From NCBI RefSeq assembly GCF_001949145.1, contig NW_019091451.1:760895-824894 (forward strand): a DNA stretch of 64,000 nt, given 5' to 3'. The notes beneath the pieces are model-generated. The model saw only the letters and a program-made list of their open reading frames with translations. It was not told the origin of the DNA and ran no database searches. This DNA comes from Acanthaster planci (Eukaryota > Echinodermata > Asteroidea > Valvatida > Acanthasteridae). Below, piece after piece: positions 1 through 15,200 of this stretch. The position numbers were made by a program, and so were the translations under genes. The number at the start of each line of letters is the position of its first letter. Within the stretch, counting starts at the first letter, position 1.

Positions 1-1793
<1,793 letters not shown>

Positions 1794-2906
1794 CGAGAGA
1801 TGCCGGTCAGAGAAAGGGGGGAGGGGCAAGGCGAGTAGGAGCCAAGAATGGGAGCACTCCGGAAGAGACACTCTTCAACGCTCATCTGGAGACTTTTTTT
1901 TTTTTTCTCTCCATTCAGTGTTTGATTTTCTTGAAATAGCGGGTATTGCATTCACACTGGGTTTCTGTTTTGCCTTTGTCTGGGATGTGCGGTATCAGAA
2001 ATTATTCAGATTCTGCGTCGTATGTTTTGTGCACTTTCAGGTGTTTTTCCTTTGATTTGTATCACATTTGATTTTTTTGTTGTGCCTTAATACACTCTGT
2101 ATGAGTTAACTCTTGTCAGGTATTGATAATTGTTTATAATGGCTTTTTTTCTCGTTGCTGTCACAATGCTAGATTTGTCATTCTCTCTTTGAAAAAAAAA
2201 ACCCGAATGGTTTCCACACTTTTGTTGAGACAGGTGTTCTGTTTTTTTGCGTTTTTACATGTTCCACGTTCACTGAGATTTACATTGTCAAGTCTTGGAT
2301 CTTTCACAGTTACATTTTTAAAGGCCTTAAGGATAACGAGAGTGCTTACAGTAGCCGAGGTAACTAGTGGTAGAAGCATGACACTTAGAGCTCTCGTATG
2401 CTGTGAAATCTACCACGGAAAAAACGAAACAAAAACTGTTCATGCATGTGCTGTGTTACATATCCCTTCGGCCGTTTAAGCTTAAGCCAGTATTGATGCC
2501 TAGCACAGACTCCTCAGCAAGTGTCCTCACGCGTACGTTATTTGGACTTTCTGCTCTTTGAACATTTGTAGTGAAGTTTTAAAAAAGTCCTTTCAATATA
2601 ACCCGATGTGCCTGGCTGTAGCATAGGGAAAGTGTTGTATCGGTGAACATGCATAAGTCGGGTTGTTACGTGGTTTGATATCATACCCGGCTCTTTGATC
2701 ACTGATGGGTCTCATCTTACTGTGTTGTCAGTGGTCTTTTTGAAACAGTGTTAATAGACAACCAGCATTTTCCACAGCATGTCCATAACAATTACATAGT
2801 CCTTAGAATAGCCTATCAGAATTGATCTGATGTAATTCCGTCAGACCAGTGGGTTGTTGTGGGACTTGAGGCTAGCAGGAATGTGTTGTTCCATTCTCCA
2901 CATTGA

Positions 2907-2912
2907 AATAAA
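2907..2912 (+). terminator. Candidate polyadenylation signal for RNF38/44
   Basis: First AATAAA after the stop, about 1.1 kb downstream. Further AATAAA hexamers occur near 4216 and at 4805-4810, so the true 3' end is uncertain. Confidence 0.35.
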
Positions 2913-5900
2913 TGGCATTGCTGTTATAATAGTGACTAAGAGGTGGTAGATCACAGAATTTCACGTGAAATTTGGTCCTTTTTTGTGATTACAATTAACT
3001 TTTGGATGTGTATTATGCGATGTTTTTTGAAAAAGTAAAAAAAAAAAAAAATAATGAACTTCTATTTGCGATTAACCAAACCATAGTATTCTTTAAAATA
3101 TTTCCATTTAATACTGCATTTATATTATCGTTGTCATTTTTGTTGCCTTTTTGCGGGAATATATCATTTTTTATTTTAATTTGTACTCATTTTTGGGGGA
3201 AACAAAATGTCTAGAGAGAAATGCTTTGAATTAACAACTTATATAGATTGTATTTATGCAATAGTTACACTTGTGAGGTGCTTTTTTTATAGGAGTCTTT
3301 ACGGTGAAATCTGAAGGGAATGTGTGTGTGTGTGGGAGAGAATGGTGTGTGCAGGAGAGAGTGGGCGGAGTGCTCTGTACATGCAACCCGTGTTTGCTGA
3401 AGTTTTACCTTCAAAATTTATAACAGTAGTGGATGCTAATTAGAATTGAAAAAAAGTTCAAAGTTCAAATGTCTCAGGGTCGTATGCGTACTTTAATACC
3501 TTAGAAGCTTTGTGGCAGCATTTACATCTGCAGGTTTCTTTTTTCATTTTGTTGTTTTTTGGTTACGTCATTTTTCTTTTTGTATTCTACCTTGTTATAC
3601 CTTGATTTTGTTTCAATTTTAATTTTTCGAAGAGTTTGATAATTGAAGGCATGCATTATTGCATAGGATGCAACTACACGTTACTCAATAGCACGCTTTT
3701 GCTTTGTTAATCATGTGTTTTAACATACCATTCCAACCTTTACAGTAGCATGTGACATAGTCTTGCTCCGTTCACTTTAGTGCTGAAAGTCATGTTAAAT
3801 CGGTATTTTAACTGGTTACCCAGTCGTCAAATGTTCATGCATGCTAGTTTCATTTACATGTATACGGTGGTCTGATATCTAAGAGTAGACAGTTGGTTCC
3901 GCTTGGCAGTAGTGGTCGTGTTGAAAATTTGTCAAATTCTCCGTGTCAGTATCCATTTGGACAAAGTTTTGAAGCATTCCCTTTTGGTTAATAATTTAAT
4001 TTTTGGCTCTTTCATAGCTCTGCTGACTGCCAGGAGTCGTCGTTATGATGAATTTGTGGGGTTGTTTTTATGCAGCTTGTTTTTCAAACAAAAGCCCCCC
4101 CCTCCCTCCAAAAAGGAAGGGGGGTGAAATTTCATTCTCGGAGTGCCTCCTGGTCGCTGTGATATATCCGTCGTCTTGACACTCTGAGAAGGAAGACATG
4201 AAAGCTTTTAAAAAGAAATAAATTTAAAAAAAAAAGCAAAAACAAATTCAAAAGGTTATGACTACATGTATGCCTTCGTATGAACTTTGGGTGTTTTTAA
4301 ACACTGCAAAAAAAAACCAAATTGCTATTTTGTAGGAATGAACATAGTGAGTGACTCCCATAGTTTTCGGGAAATTACGCTGTAAAAAAAGACAATAGTT
4401 CTTACTGTACATTTAAGGTGTCTTCAGGGACCAATTGCGAGGAGGGTTTGTTTTTTGGGAAATTTTTGTTCCATTGTAACTGATAAAGATATAGTATACC
4501 AGTGTGCCTACTAGAAATGTCGTTAGATAGACATTGGGTTTTTTAGTCTTGCATTATCTGGCACAAGTAGAGTGTTCGTGACTATTTCTACTTATAAGTA
4601 ATTCCGCTAAGACAATCTGTGTTAATTTTTGTTTTCTTATGACGTAATTCATATTTGAATTTTTTTTTACCTTCAGCACTTCTAACTTGCCCAAATTTCA
4701 CACTTTCCACCACATTTGATCGTGGGGTCGTTGAATTTCGAAGTCGGGTCTGGACAATTAATACAAATTTTTTTGCAAGACTTGAATTTTCTTTCCCTTC
4801 TGTCAATAAAGATGTGTACTTGCACTTGAGTTATTCATTTCTTTGCACCATCTTACTTTATTTCAGAAAAACGAATTAACTTATACAACAATGCTTTCAA
4901 CGTCCTCAGTAGCAGTAACTCTGGCCAGCCTTTCATCTCTGGGAAAATGGACTATTGATAGTTAATTTTAAATTCCTAGTTTCTTAATTCCAAATGAAGT
5001 GACTGCTTCACAGAGTGACAGTCCCACAACAGAAGTGCGTATTTGAAACTTGCTCCCCATGAAGTGAGCAAATCCACGTGGGAGCCCACTTGCAAAACAA
5101 CCTTTAAAAAACACAAACAAAACCAGTTCTAATGCAATTGTAAACCTAACAAGACATCAAACCCATGTCTGCCTGGAGTTGAAATGATAATGGAAAAGCG
5201 AAAAAAAAAAAATTAAAAATTCCAAATACCCGAAGAGTCTGTGAGGAACTTGATTTTGTTCTTTGAAAGCAATAGGTGCTAGAGCAGAGCAGATGCACTC
5301 TATCTTCTTCCACCTGATTCAACTTTTTAATTAAAAAAAAAATACTGCCACTGCTTGAAAAAACTTCCAGTTATTATTAGTGTGCCAGTATGTGTGTGTG
5401 TGCATTTATTTACGTTAATAGTATTATCCTTAGTATTCGAATTTGCTTAGCTGAGTTAAAACCATTCATATGCCGGTATATTTGTTCTATTTTTTTGTTT
5501 TGCCTTTTAATTTTTTTGTGTGTGCCAAAGCAATGCATCCAATACTCTTTGAGTTAATTACCAATCTCTTTTTTCCATTTGTTTTTTGTTTTTGTTTTGT
5601 TTTTTGGCTTTGTAATTTTTACTCTTTGTGTTGCTGAAACACGCTTTTTGCATCAGGATAGTTTGGGGTTCTGTAGAGGAACTTTTGAAAAGGAAGTGGA
5701 AAATCGATCATTATGTTTGCCAATTTTCAACACGTCTATTTTCTATGATTTGGCTGCAATATTGTTTGCCCTGTCAGTGCCGCTTTTAGATTCTTTTGAA
5801 CTGCCGCATTTTTTGGTGTTAGATTGAAATCTAACCCTTTCCAATGTTACCCCTTAAAGTCGGATAGTGTCCTCGTAACTGCACTTTTCATACCATAGGT

Positions 5901-8900
5901 GGTCACAGTGCACCTTTTTCCATCTCCATTTTTTAGGAAGAAAGGGTGATAATCCTCTGCTGCGATGTTCTCATTGCCACTAGATTAACACTTTTTCTTC
6001 AGTCCTCGATTTTACCAGAGATCCCATGATGCTATGGTTGTATGGCACATTTGGTTTTCAGTTGCCGGGACTTATTTTACCTTATCTAATACTTGAATGG
6101 TCTCGTGGTATTCTGGGCATATTGGTTAGACTTGTGTGGTGGTTTTGCCTGTAGTCCATTTGTATAACATCAAACCAAGACAGAAATAGGAAACAACGTT
6201 TTGTGTGCATGTTCTGTGCATGATTCTGGTGTCAGACGTTCTAGAGATGTCACAGTGGTCATTCTGCGCTTAATAGAAAGTTGGTTGAATCGACTCACAA
6301 TTTTTTTAATGTCCAGTCCATTGGTGCCAGTTGGTTGATGGTAACACGGTTTGTAGGGGACTTTTAACATTTGTCTCGATGTTGGGACAAAAGTGCATCG
6401 CTTCTTAGATCCTATGCACTCTCTCACTGAGCAATTTTCATTAAGTGGCTTCTCAGATTTTTGTGTTAATCTTGTTGCTACCTCATTATTCGTATTTGTA
6501 AAATAAAATATTGGGAACAGCACTGCATCACTACACACATATTTGTCATTGTTGGTTGTATTTTGTTTTCCTTTTTCATTCTTTTTGTCTCAAAGTAGTA
6601 CGCACTTCAGATCAATTTACCTGATGCTGTACATGACCAACTTTGTTTGTAAGGGATTTTGAATATTTATGCATATTATGCAGATGAGCATAGTTCATTT
6701 AATATTAGAGTTCATTTAACCACACTGCTTCAAGAGCTAGAAATTATCCACACATTTGATTCAGTCAATAAGAACCTCTACAAAAGAGGGAAAAAATGCC
6801 TGCTGTTCTTTTTTATATATTCTAATTCTAATCGGTGCATGGCAGGTCCGTTAGTTGGTTCTCCATGGTTTTTTTAAAAAGGGAATTGGACGCTTTTGAC
6901 AAAAAGACTTAGATAAACTGAAAAGATTGCTCATGAACATTTGTATTGTGGAAAAAAAGTATGGTTCTAGATTTCTAGTTGACAATAATAAATCCTCCAT
7001 ATATATGTAAGGATGTTTTAATGGTGGTCTGCGGTCGCCATAGTAACTAATCAAGATATATTGAGAAATATTCAGATTTATGTATAGATGTACCTCATGA
7101 TTTAGCCAGGAGTTTCTCTCAAGTAATCACACAAATGCGCAAATAACTTGTTTTCTTTTAATATGAAAACAAAAAAAACACTCACATATATATACACAAA
7201 TGTACAGGTTAAGATTGGTGCATGCAACTCTGTCAGGTGATGGGCCAGTAGATCAGTTATAAATAAATGTTAAGGGTTTAGGGTACCATACCTAGCAGCA
7301 TGGTTTAGCACTTTACATTCTGTAGTACTTTGTCTTCTGTTTGAAGTGCTAATTCTTCCCGTTTTTCTGGTAACGGAGTGGTTTTTTTTTTAGATGGAAT
7401 TTTTAAGTCGAGCAGAATGTTTGAGTTATGTGGAATGTAATAACGCTCGTGCACTGAATATTCGGACATGTCTGGCTGTGTCATGTCATGTTGTGACATC
7501 ATTGATAGGATGAGTTGATCAGTTCGTGTTACACTACAAACCAATGCACTGTCATTTTGTCATACTTGTCATTTTTTTATTCCACGTTTTTCTCTCTCCA
7601 TTCTTCGTGACCGCAACCCCTTGTGGGTGGGGAAAAAGTTGATCAAAAGTTACAAATATTTTTTAGAATCGATGGTACCCTGTGTGTTTAAAGACTCAAT
7701 TGGTACGGTGCCACAACTTAGACCATATGCACGATAGTCTTGAAAAATTGGTACATGTATCTTAATTAAAAGCCGTAGAGGTCATGATATCACACTGTAT
7801 TTACTCGCATTGCATTGTGGGTGCCAAGTGAGGATGTATGTAAAGATTGTTGGGTCAACCACTTCCCATTTTTTCCCCCAGAAAATTTTGGAAGCCTGAA
7901 AAAAATGAACCCAATCACTGTTGCAAATAAAAAGACAATCTTCATCTGATCTGCCATAATGCAGTGATGGCAAGTATCAGATGTCATTACATCTCATGTC
8001 AACTACATGTACATGTACACACATTGAACTGCTTGAGCAAAAAACTCTATCATGAGAATAGAATATTTGTACATTGTATTTTGACTAGAATTAAGAGTGT
8101 CTTAGCATTAAACTTGAAAAAAAATGAAGACAAAGACGCTGCACGTAAGTTTTACCTTTGTGTCACAAACTCAGAACTGTCAGGATATTGTAAAACGTAT
8201 TGTAACAGACGTTAGTTCCTAGAAAGCTGCAAAGAATCATCAACTACCATTGACAGCAATACTACAGCTATAAGAGTTGTAATACTAATTGGTGTGAGCT
8301 CTCAATTTGGTATTCGACTTGTTCAACATATTGTGTTGTTTAAAGTTTCTTGGAAGATATACAAGTGGATGACAGCAAACACCAGTCTGGTGGCTAGGCC
8401 ATCGGTGGGCTATTAAAAGATACACAGATTTTCCCCTTCTATCATTGGCATTCGCTGGTCGTGTGTCCTGTACATTCAGGACCCAAGAGAACTTGAAAGA
8501 GAAGTAACTAAGTCGAATGGATCCGTTTGCAAAAAATGTTTGGAGGAAAACTACTCGGTCATGGTATGATAAATTGCCTTTTTTTTTTTACTGTAATAAG
8601 TTTCCGTGCCAAGTGCATTTGCCGAGTATGCCCCATTGATGTTTGCTGCCACCCTCTGGCAAGAATTAGCCATGTCCAAATCAACTGGCTGTGGCTGGTA
8701 GTAACATGTCAATCTATAGGAAGAGACTGATAGCCACAGGCTTCCCATATGTGGCTGCATTTTGGGGCACAACCTTCCCATCAGCCATCTTGGTGTGGTT
8801 CCCAAGGGATATAGTGTTGGTCACCGTGAACTTGGTTGCATTCTGAAAAAGCATTGATGCCGTGAAGTGTTACAAAATTTTTCCGCCAGAAATGCGTGGA

Positions 8901-11340
8901 ACTTTTTCCAGTATATTTTTTAACCGGATTAATTTCTCCTACTAAATACCATAATATGTCTTTTAGGAAATTCCCTGTGAATGAAAATGTAATAAGCATA
9001 TTAGTTTTTATATATCTATTATAAGAGACTTAGCACGCAGTACTGTATATTAAATGGAAAAAAAGAAAACAGAGTGGAAAAAAGGAAAAACTCTGGGGTA
9101 CCTTTGTCCCAAGCTTGCATGCATTACCGCTTCAGTATTCTTAGTATTTCACTAGTTTCTGAATCATATTAATGTCACTGAATTAAAATGAGCCAAAAAG
9201 GGGAAGTTTGTCAAAACAAATGTTTCATGCAAAGTTGGTTTTGTTTTTTTGATGTTTTGTGGGTTTAAAGTTTGAGCATATACCAGCCAGATATGATATA
9301 ATACTCCACAATTTGTACGCAGTTTACAGTTTCTCAACTTTGTATATTCCATTTGAAATGGTTGACCATGTTGATTATGTATTTCAGACTTTTTTTTTTT
9401 CACTGGTGTGGTAGAATATTTCGATGAGTGAAGTTAGCCAACACCATGATGTTCGCATTTATGGGACACACACAGATCTGAATTAGTATGTTCCTCTTTC
9501 GTTGATAAGTGAACTGACCACATTGTGTTGATCGGGGTACCATCAAGATGTTCATTTTCCTTGCACATCCGGCTAACACACATTGGCGGTTCCCATAGTT
9601 CAGAACCAAGATATTTAAATGTCAAAGATGTCAATGCTTGTTGTATTGGAATGAGCTGACCCACTAGATTAGGAATGAAGGATACAGAAATATGGCAGAG
9701 TCTATGTTTTTGAGTGGTTGTAACGGGCCAGTGTTAAAGTATCCAGAGCAATGTATGTTGTACACACAATAACCTCTGCAGTATAGGACTGTTACGAAGC
9801 ATGTGGGATTTTACTGTACATGTACTTTGCATTTTAGAGTATGGATTGTGCTAAAGAGCTGACCAATCAGAGCCATGTTTGTGTAACATTATAACCTTGT
9901 ATTTGCATATTTTGCATATATTTAGCAGCCTGTATTCAGGGTGGCATTGCATACTTTTGGCTTCTTTTTTTTCTTTCTTGTTTTTGCCATTAGTTTCCTA
10001 ACAAAGCAATGAGAAATTAGACGGATACATGTAACACCATTATATATTAAATTCCTCAGTTTAGTTTTGGTTTTGTAATTCCATTTTCTCCCCATGTTCA
10101 GTTCAGTAGGTCCTGTATGATTCTTTTCACTCATGTAATGGACCAATTACTCTAGCAGTAAAAAAGGATGATTATAAATAAGTGCTACTTTTCACTTGTT
10201 GAAAATCCTCTAGAAACAAAACAAACCTTCTAACAGGTTGTCACAGTAAACTTTGGGCAATGATTTGGTCAGGTAAAGAGTGGGGTACACCACTGTGGCT
10301 CAGTTTGGCGAAGGGACTCTCTTTTTTGTCGCATACTCAACATATCAACCAAAAAGGCAAAGACACCTGCTACTGCATCATCATAACCAGAAACAGTGAT
10401 TTGAAAGAGGTTAAATTTTCCAAGGGAAAAATAGTTCGAACTCAGCAGTCAGACCACTGCTTTGGACTTTCCTACCTTCCCTGATATCAAATTCTTTTTA
10501 TTTTGGGGAGAAAAGGTCAAGTCAAGGTGGGCTGTGAAAGCCAGCGGCAGCTGGCCCGACCTCGTTTGGACCATATATGAAAATTGTTTTTTCCCAAAAC
10601 CAATGAGATATGGGTTTTCTCAGATAAGTTTGCTAGATTGCACATACCAAATCATTGACGATTAGTATTTTATTAGGCCAGAACAAATTCCAAGGAGATT
10701 GTCTTGAGTTTTAACATTAACGCAATTAACAAAGGACAGAAAATAGCATTTATATATTGGGTATATCAAGCTCTGGTAGCTTTTAGTGATTTTTTTCTGT
10801 CAACTTTATTCAATGTGTGAGTGGGGTGGTATTGTTGTTTGACTGATTAATTATATAATAATGCACCATTATTACGATAGTGTGTAGTCTGAGCGAAGAG
10901 CGCCCTCTCTTGTTTGGAGAGTGACCAGGGGGAGAACGGTTTCTGAGGGCGGTTTTGCAATACACCACAGCTGCATTGTGTTATACTGAAGACAATAAAT
11001 GCGCGAGTGTAAACATTACCAGCCATTTGACACCTTGCCTATTTATTTGGTTACACGAGTGATTAATCCCCAACTGCCCTTTGATTTGTCACAGAATCGG
11101 CTCTCTGGTGCACGAGGAGACACTTAACTCAAACTTTGGTCCTTCTCCTACAGTAAGAGTACCAACACTGACCACAGAGACGTTCTTTTACTTGCAGTTT
11201 GAGTCGGTAGTCATAGATCGTCCCCATACCAGGGGCGAACTTCATTTTTGGTAGAAAAGTGTCGGAGATGGTACCCTAGTAGTGGTTATTCAGGAGCAAT
11301 GTGGAAAATCTTCCATAAAGTCTGTATGGTACTAAACCAA
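2913..11340. other. Gene-poor AT-rich intergenic DNA or long 3' UTR
   Basis: Eight kilobases with many homopolymer A/T runs, a short TG run near 3320 and a C-rich/G-rich imperfect hairpin near 4096-4126. Open frames are short, lack family motifs and lie on both strands without splice context. I see no gene. Part of it may be 3' UTR of the RING gene. Confidence 0.5.
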
Positions 11341-11344
11341 GCAA

Positions 11345-11350
11345 TTTATT
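11345..11350 (-). terminator. Candidate polyadenylation signal for NHLRC2
   Basis: TTTATT on the plus strand reads AATAAA on the minus strand, about 660 bp beyond the NHLRC2 stop. Another lies at 11042-11047. Position only; not decisive. Confidence 0.3.
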
Positions 11351-12006
11351 ATTGAAAAAGTCCACACAATTTCCAACAGTTTAAAGTTACGCCAAAAACA
11401 ATTGTGCCTTGGGTATTACTCAAAATAATGTTCGGAAGGGTGGATCAAAAATGGTGCTTATTATTAGTGCAAAAAAAATAATTTCTACGTCTGAAATCCC
11501 CGAATTGCAGGAACGGGGTTGTATACATTTTACAGTTGTTTCCAGTGAAATGTGAGGGTTGGCTGTAACTTGGCAGAGGTGCACTCTGGAAACCAGAAGT
11601 CTGTGATGTTGGCTGTGTCGGTACTGTGAATATAAATGACTCTACCTCCTACACACGCTAAGCAAGAAAGTTACGGCTGAGCAGAGTGGTTTAGCTAGAG
11701 TGCAGTGAAGGGGATCCAGCGTAAATCAACTCTGACACCACCGCTGAGATTCTACTGAATTCTGTCCAAAGAAATTCCACCCCAACAAAATTTAGAATGA
11801 CCATTGGAACAGTCCCAAGTCAAGATTACAAAAAAGGTCTTTTCTTCTGGTCTGATCGATATGACTAAATTTCTGAAGTCTCAAACGTACTTGTTAAGAG
11901 AGAGCAGTAGTAAACAAGCTGGCCAAAAGAAACGAGGGCAAATCAACACAACGGCTGTACAAGTAAGGGGAATTCTGCCCATGAGTGTTATTCCCATGCC
12001 ACTTTT

Positions 12007-12257
12007 TCACATATCATGCTCTATCGTCAAGTTTACATCACCTTTTGCCCCTGAGGATTTAACCTTTAGTGGTGACTCAAAGGCTAACGCTGTCATGTGA
12101 CATGTCCCAGAATCCATCTCGCAGTAGCAGACAACTACCTCGATGCGCAGAATTGCATCGCCAGCGGCAAATGCTGTAGAGGGTACTGTCCATCGATGAG
12201 CAAGCGGAGTGTCAAAGCTGGAAATGGGCGTCTTGCCAAAGACCAGGTTGGCGGTGT
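12007..12257 (-). CDS. NHLRC2: NHLRC2 exon 8 and stop
   Basis: Acceptor ctataacag. Codons run from D-T-A-N-L-V-F-G-K to I-E-H-D-M and [14 protein letters not shown] lines up with the final strand of the vertebrate protein, and the phase joins exon 7 directly. Confidence 0.88.
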
Positions 12258-15200
12258 CTGTTATAGAAACACATACTTGATTGTTTATTCGACCATTTCA
12301 ATAAAGTTTATCTTACTGATTATTACTGAATATGCCAATACAGCTATAAAGCTATAATAGAAATTTCCATGTATGTAGTAGCTTCATAGCAAATCTAGTT
12401 TGTCAAATATGCATGAGGGTTCTGGCTTGTTTTTTTTTCTGCAGCGAGTGCAGCCATTTCTGTCAATGGCTCCTTGGCACTGGTCACTGGTCCCAGTGTC
12501 CAGGATGGACAGAGGAAATTAGGGCAAAATGTCCAGCTTAGGGACAACCGTGCCATCACTGTTGTAATCTTGTGGCAGATAGTTTCCATCCTAAAAGGGA
12601 TTTTTTCAACCCTCAGACACATTCAATGCCTCCCGAATTCAAGAGTGAAACATATAGTAAGCATCTGGGTCATTTAGTTTGGTCTACCCCTTCAAACAGC
12701 ACCCCAACTGTGACCTACCCTTAATGTACGCCATCCAGGCAGTGGGGGCGCCCTTTGTCAACTTGCAGCCAGCAGGCAGCTTGACGGTCAGCTGTATACA
12801 AACAGTGCCCCCTGGGGTCACGTCAAGCACAGGACAAGAGACGACGGGAGAGCCAGCAGAAATGGCGGATTTGATTGGCTGTCCTGACAATGACATTGAG
12901 TCTAGTTCGGTGGTTGGTGGTTGAGTTGTAGATGGAAAAATTATTTTCAGCTATATGAACACAAAAATATAGGAACTCAATGGGATGAAAGTTAACCATT
13001 TTCTGCGGGATGCAGTGCCTAAATACAGGCAATTTGGCTATATCTTGTGTTTTCAAAAATCTTCAATGATTTTTATCTTTTTTTCCTGAATACCTAAACC
13101 CCATGGAGTGACTGTCTAGTGGCTACTCTAATCTGACAGACAACATCTTTTGACGCCTAAGAATTTCAGCCAGGCCTGCCACCTTGTAAAAAGAGCCCAG
13201 ATTGTGCGGTGTTACATAAGTTTCTTTTGTTCCCAAAACTGGCACAGTGCGCTGCTGGCGTCTTTTCAAGACGCGCCAGATTAGCATGCAGCAGTATCGC
13301 TCATCAATGTCCCCGGTGGTAATCCGCTCGCACTAAATGCCATAAACAGTGGTAGAATCTTTCAAAATAATGATGGATTTCCTCCCGCTATTGACAACTG
13401 AAAAAATGTTGGCAATTCCCAGCAGCTCGGTCTTTTGTTCCGAGTACGGTCTTTTGTTACAAGGCCCTGCTCTTTTGTCTGATTTCGGGCATCCTGACTA
13501 TGCGTACAAACCCAAGGTACCCAAAACCGGGTTCCCTGGCAGGATATGGTTAATAAGTTGTCAACAAAATCAAACAGAAATGTAAACAAAGAAAAAAAAG
13601 TATGGAATATGAACCCAAACGCTTACTTTTTGGCAACAAAGGAAATCATTTAAATATAAATGAGATTATCAAATAACCAAATTGTCCAGGTTTTTACCTC
13701 TTGGACAGTTTGGTCTCTCAAATCCATCACTCTGATGGCATTGTTGTTGGTGTCTGCAACATAGAGTTTGTTGAAGGTGGGTGAAACGCAAAGCCCACCA
13801 GGCTCGTTGAACTCCACCTCGGCCAGAATGGAACCATCCACTCTCCCAGGCTTGCCACTGCCTGCCACGGTGGTGCAGGACTTTTGCACCGGATCTACCA
13901 CTTTGATCTGCGGGTAGTATATTAATCATTCAATATCAATGCATTACTCATTGAAAGATGAGAATGCAGTGAACTTACATCAAAATTCCCCATCAGGCCC
14001 TCGGACAAATTTTGCACAACGGAAACCACAGAAGTTGTCAATATTTTCACCAACGTAAAGTCTACAGTTGTTACACTGTAAAACCAAATGGTGGGCTATG
14101 TCCAAATCAAACGGCTGAGGCTGATATTAAAGCACACGCCTATGAGAAATGGCTGCAGCCACTAACCAGTGGCTTTCATAGATGCCATGTTATTTCCAGT
14201 CAAAGCCCCAGCTCTTGGACACAGTGACAATATACATGAATGAAGAGCCTAAAGGAAGAACAGAAGGTGCAATTTTCATGGCAATAAAGGCTTCTTTGGT
14301 CGGAACTGCACTTTGCTGATTCAGGAACAGCTGTAAATGCATGCGTTAGGGTCTCATCTCTACCAGCAAAATGAACACTCCCAACCAACCTGGTTCTGTT
14401 CAACTGATGAGGAGGTGCTTCAGCTAAAGGCAGATACATACAAAACTAACATGAAGTTAACCACTTGGTGCCAGGTGGATTTTTGAGGTTGCATGACGTA
14501 AAAGCGGGAGATTTTCAAGATTTTCTAATTTCAAAATTCTTCAAAAAATCATAGCTTCATTTACTGGATGTTACCCACATGAATAACTGTCTGGTGACAA
14601 CTCTAATCTGACAGACAACATCCATTGATGCCAGAGTATTTCAGCCGGGCCTGCCGCCTTGTAAAAAGAGCCCAGATTGTGGGCGGTGTCATGTAATTTT
14701 CTTTTGTTCCCAAAACTGGCACAGTGCGCTGCTTACATCTTTTCAATGGGACCAGATTAGGGTGCAGTGGCATGGTATTGCTCATTGCTGGAGCGCTGGA
14801 GAGCTTTTGTCCCTGGTGGTATTCCGCTCGTGCTGAATGCCACAAACAGTGGTATTATCTCTCAAAATAAGGACGGACTTCCTCAGCTATTGACAAATGA
14901 AAAAATCTTGGCAATTCCCAGCAGCTCGGTCTTTTGTTCCGAGTACAGTCTTTTGTTACAAGGCCCAGCTCTTAATTTTGTTCGGGCTCCCTGGTTTCAT
15001 GTATAAAGCCTATGTGCCCGTGACCAGGCTCCCTGGCAGCATATGGTTAAAACTCTTTAGATGCACGTTAATCACTGGTTTCAGGAGTGCCAACCCACCT
15101 TGTGGTTGTAAGAGTCGGCAACATACAGGTGTTGGTTGAGAGGGTTCCATGCTAGGCCCAATGGGTGCTGTAACTTAGCATCGCGTCCACTGCCGTCAAC

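Noticed and set aside
6170-6538. 122-codon minus-strand frame in the intergenic region
   Set aside because: AT-rich, no motif, no splice or polyadenylation context.
8660-8760. GTCCAAATCAA..GGCTG..GGCTG segment similar to one near 14100 and weakly to one near 29730
   Set aside because: Only about 25 bases agree by eye. Too little to call a repeat family without an alignment.
12395-12622. Minus-strand open frame between NHLRC2 exons 7 and 8, preceded by an acceptor-like TTTTAG
   Set aside because: Exons 7 and 8 join in phase without it and give the family length. In the required phase it meets a stop after about 11 codons. An A-rich end suggests a repeat fragment.
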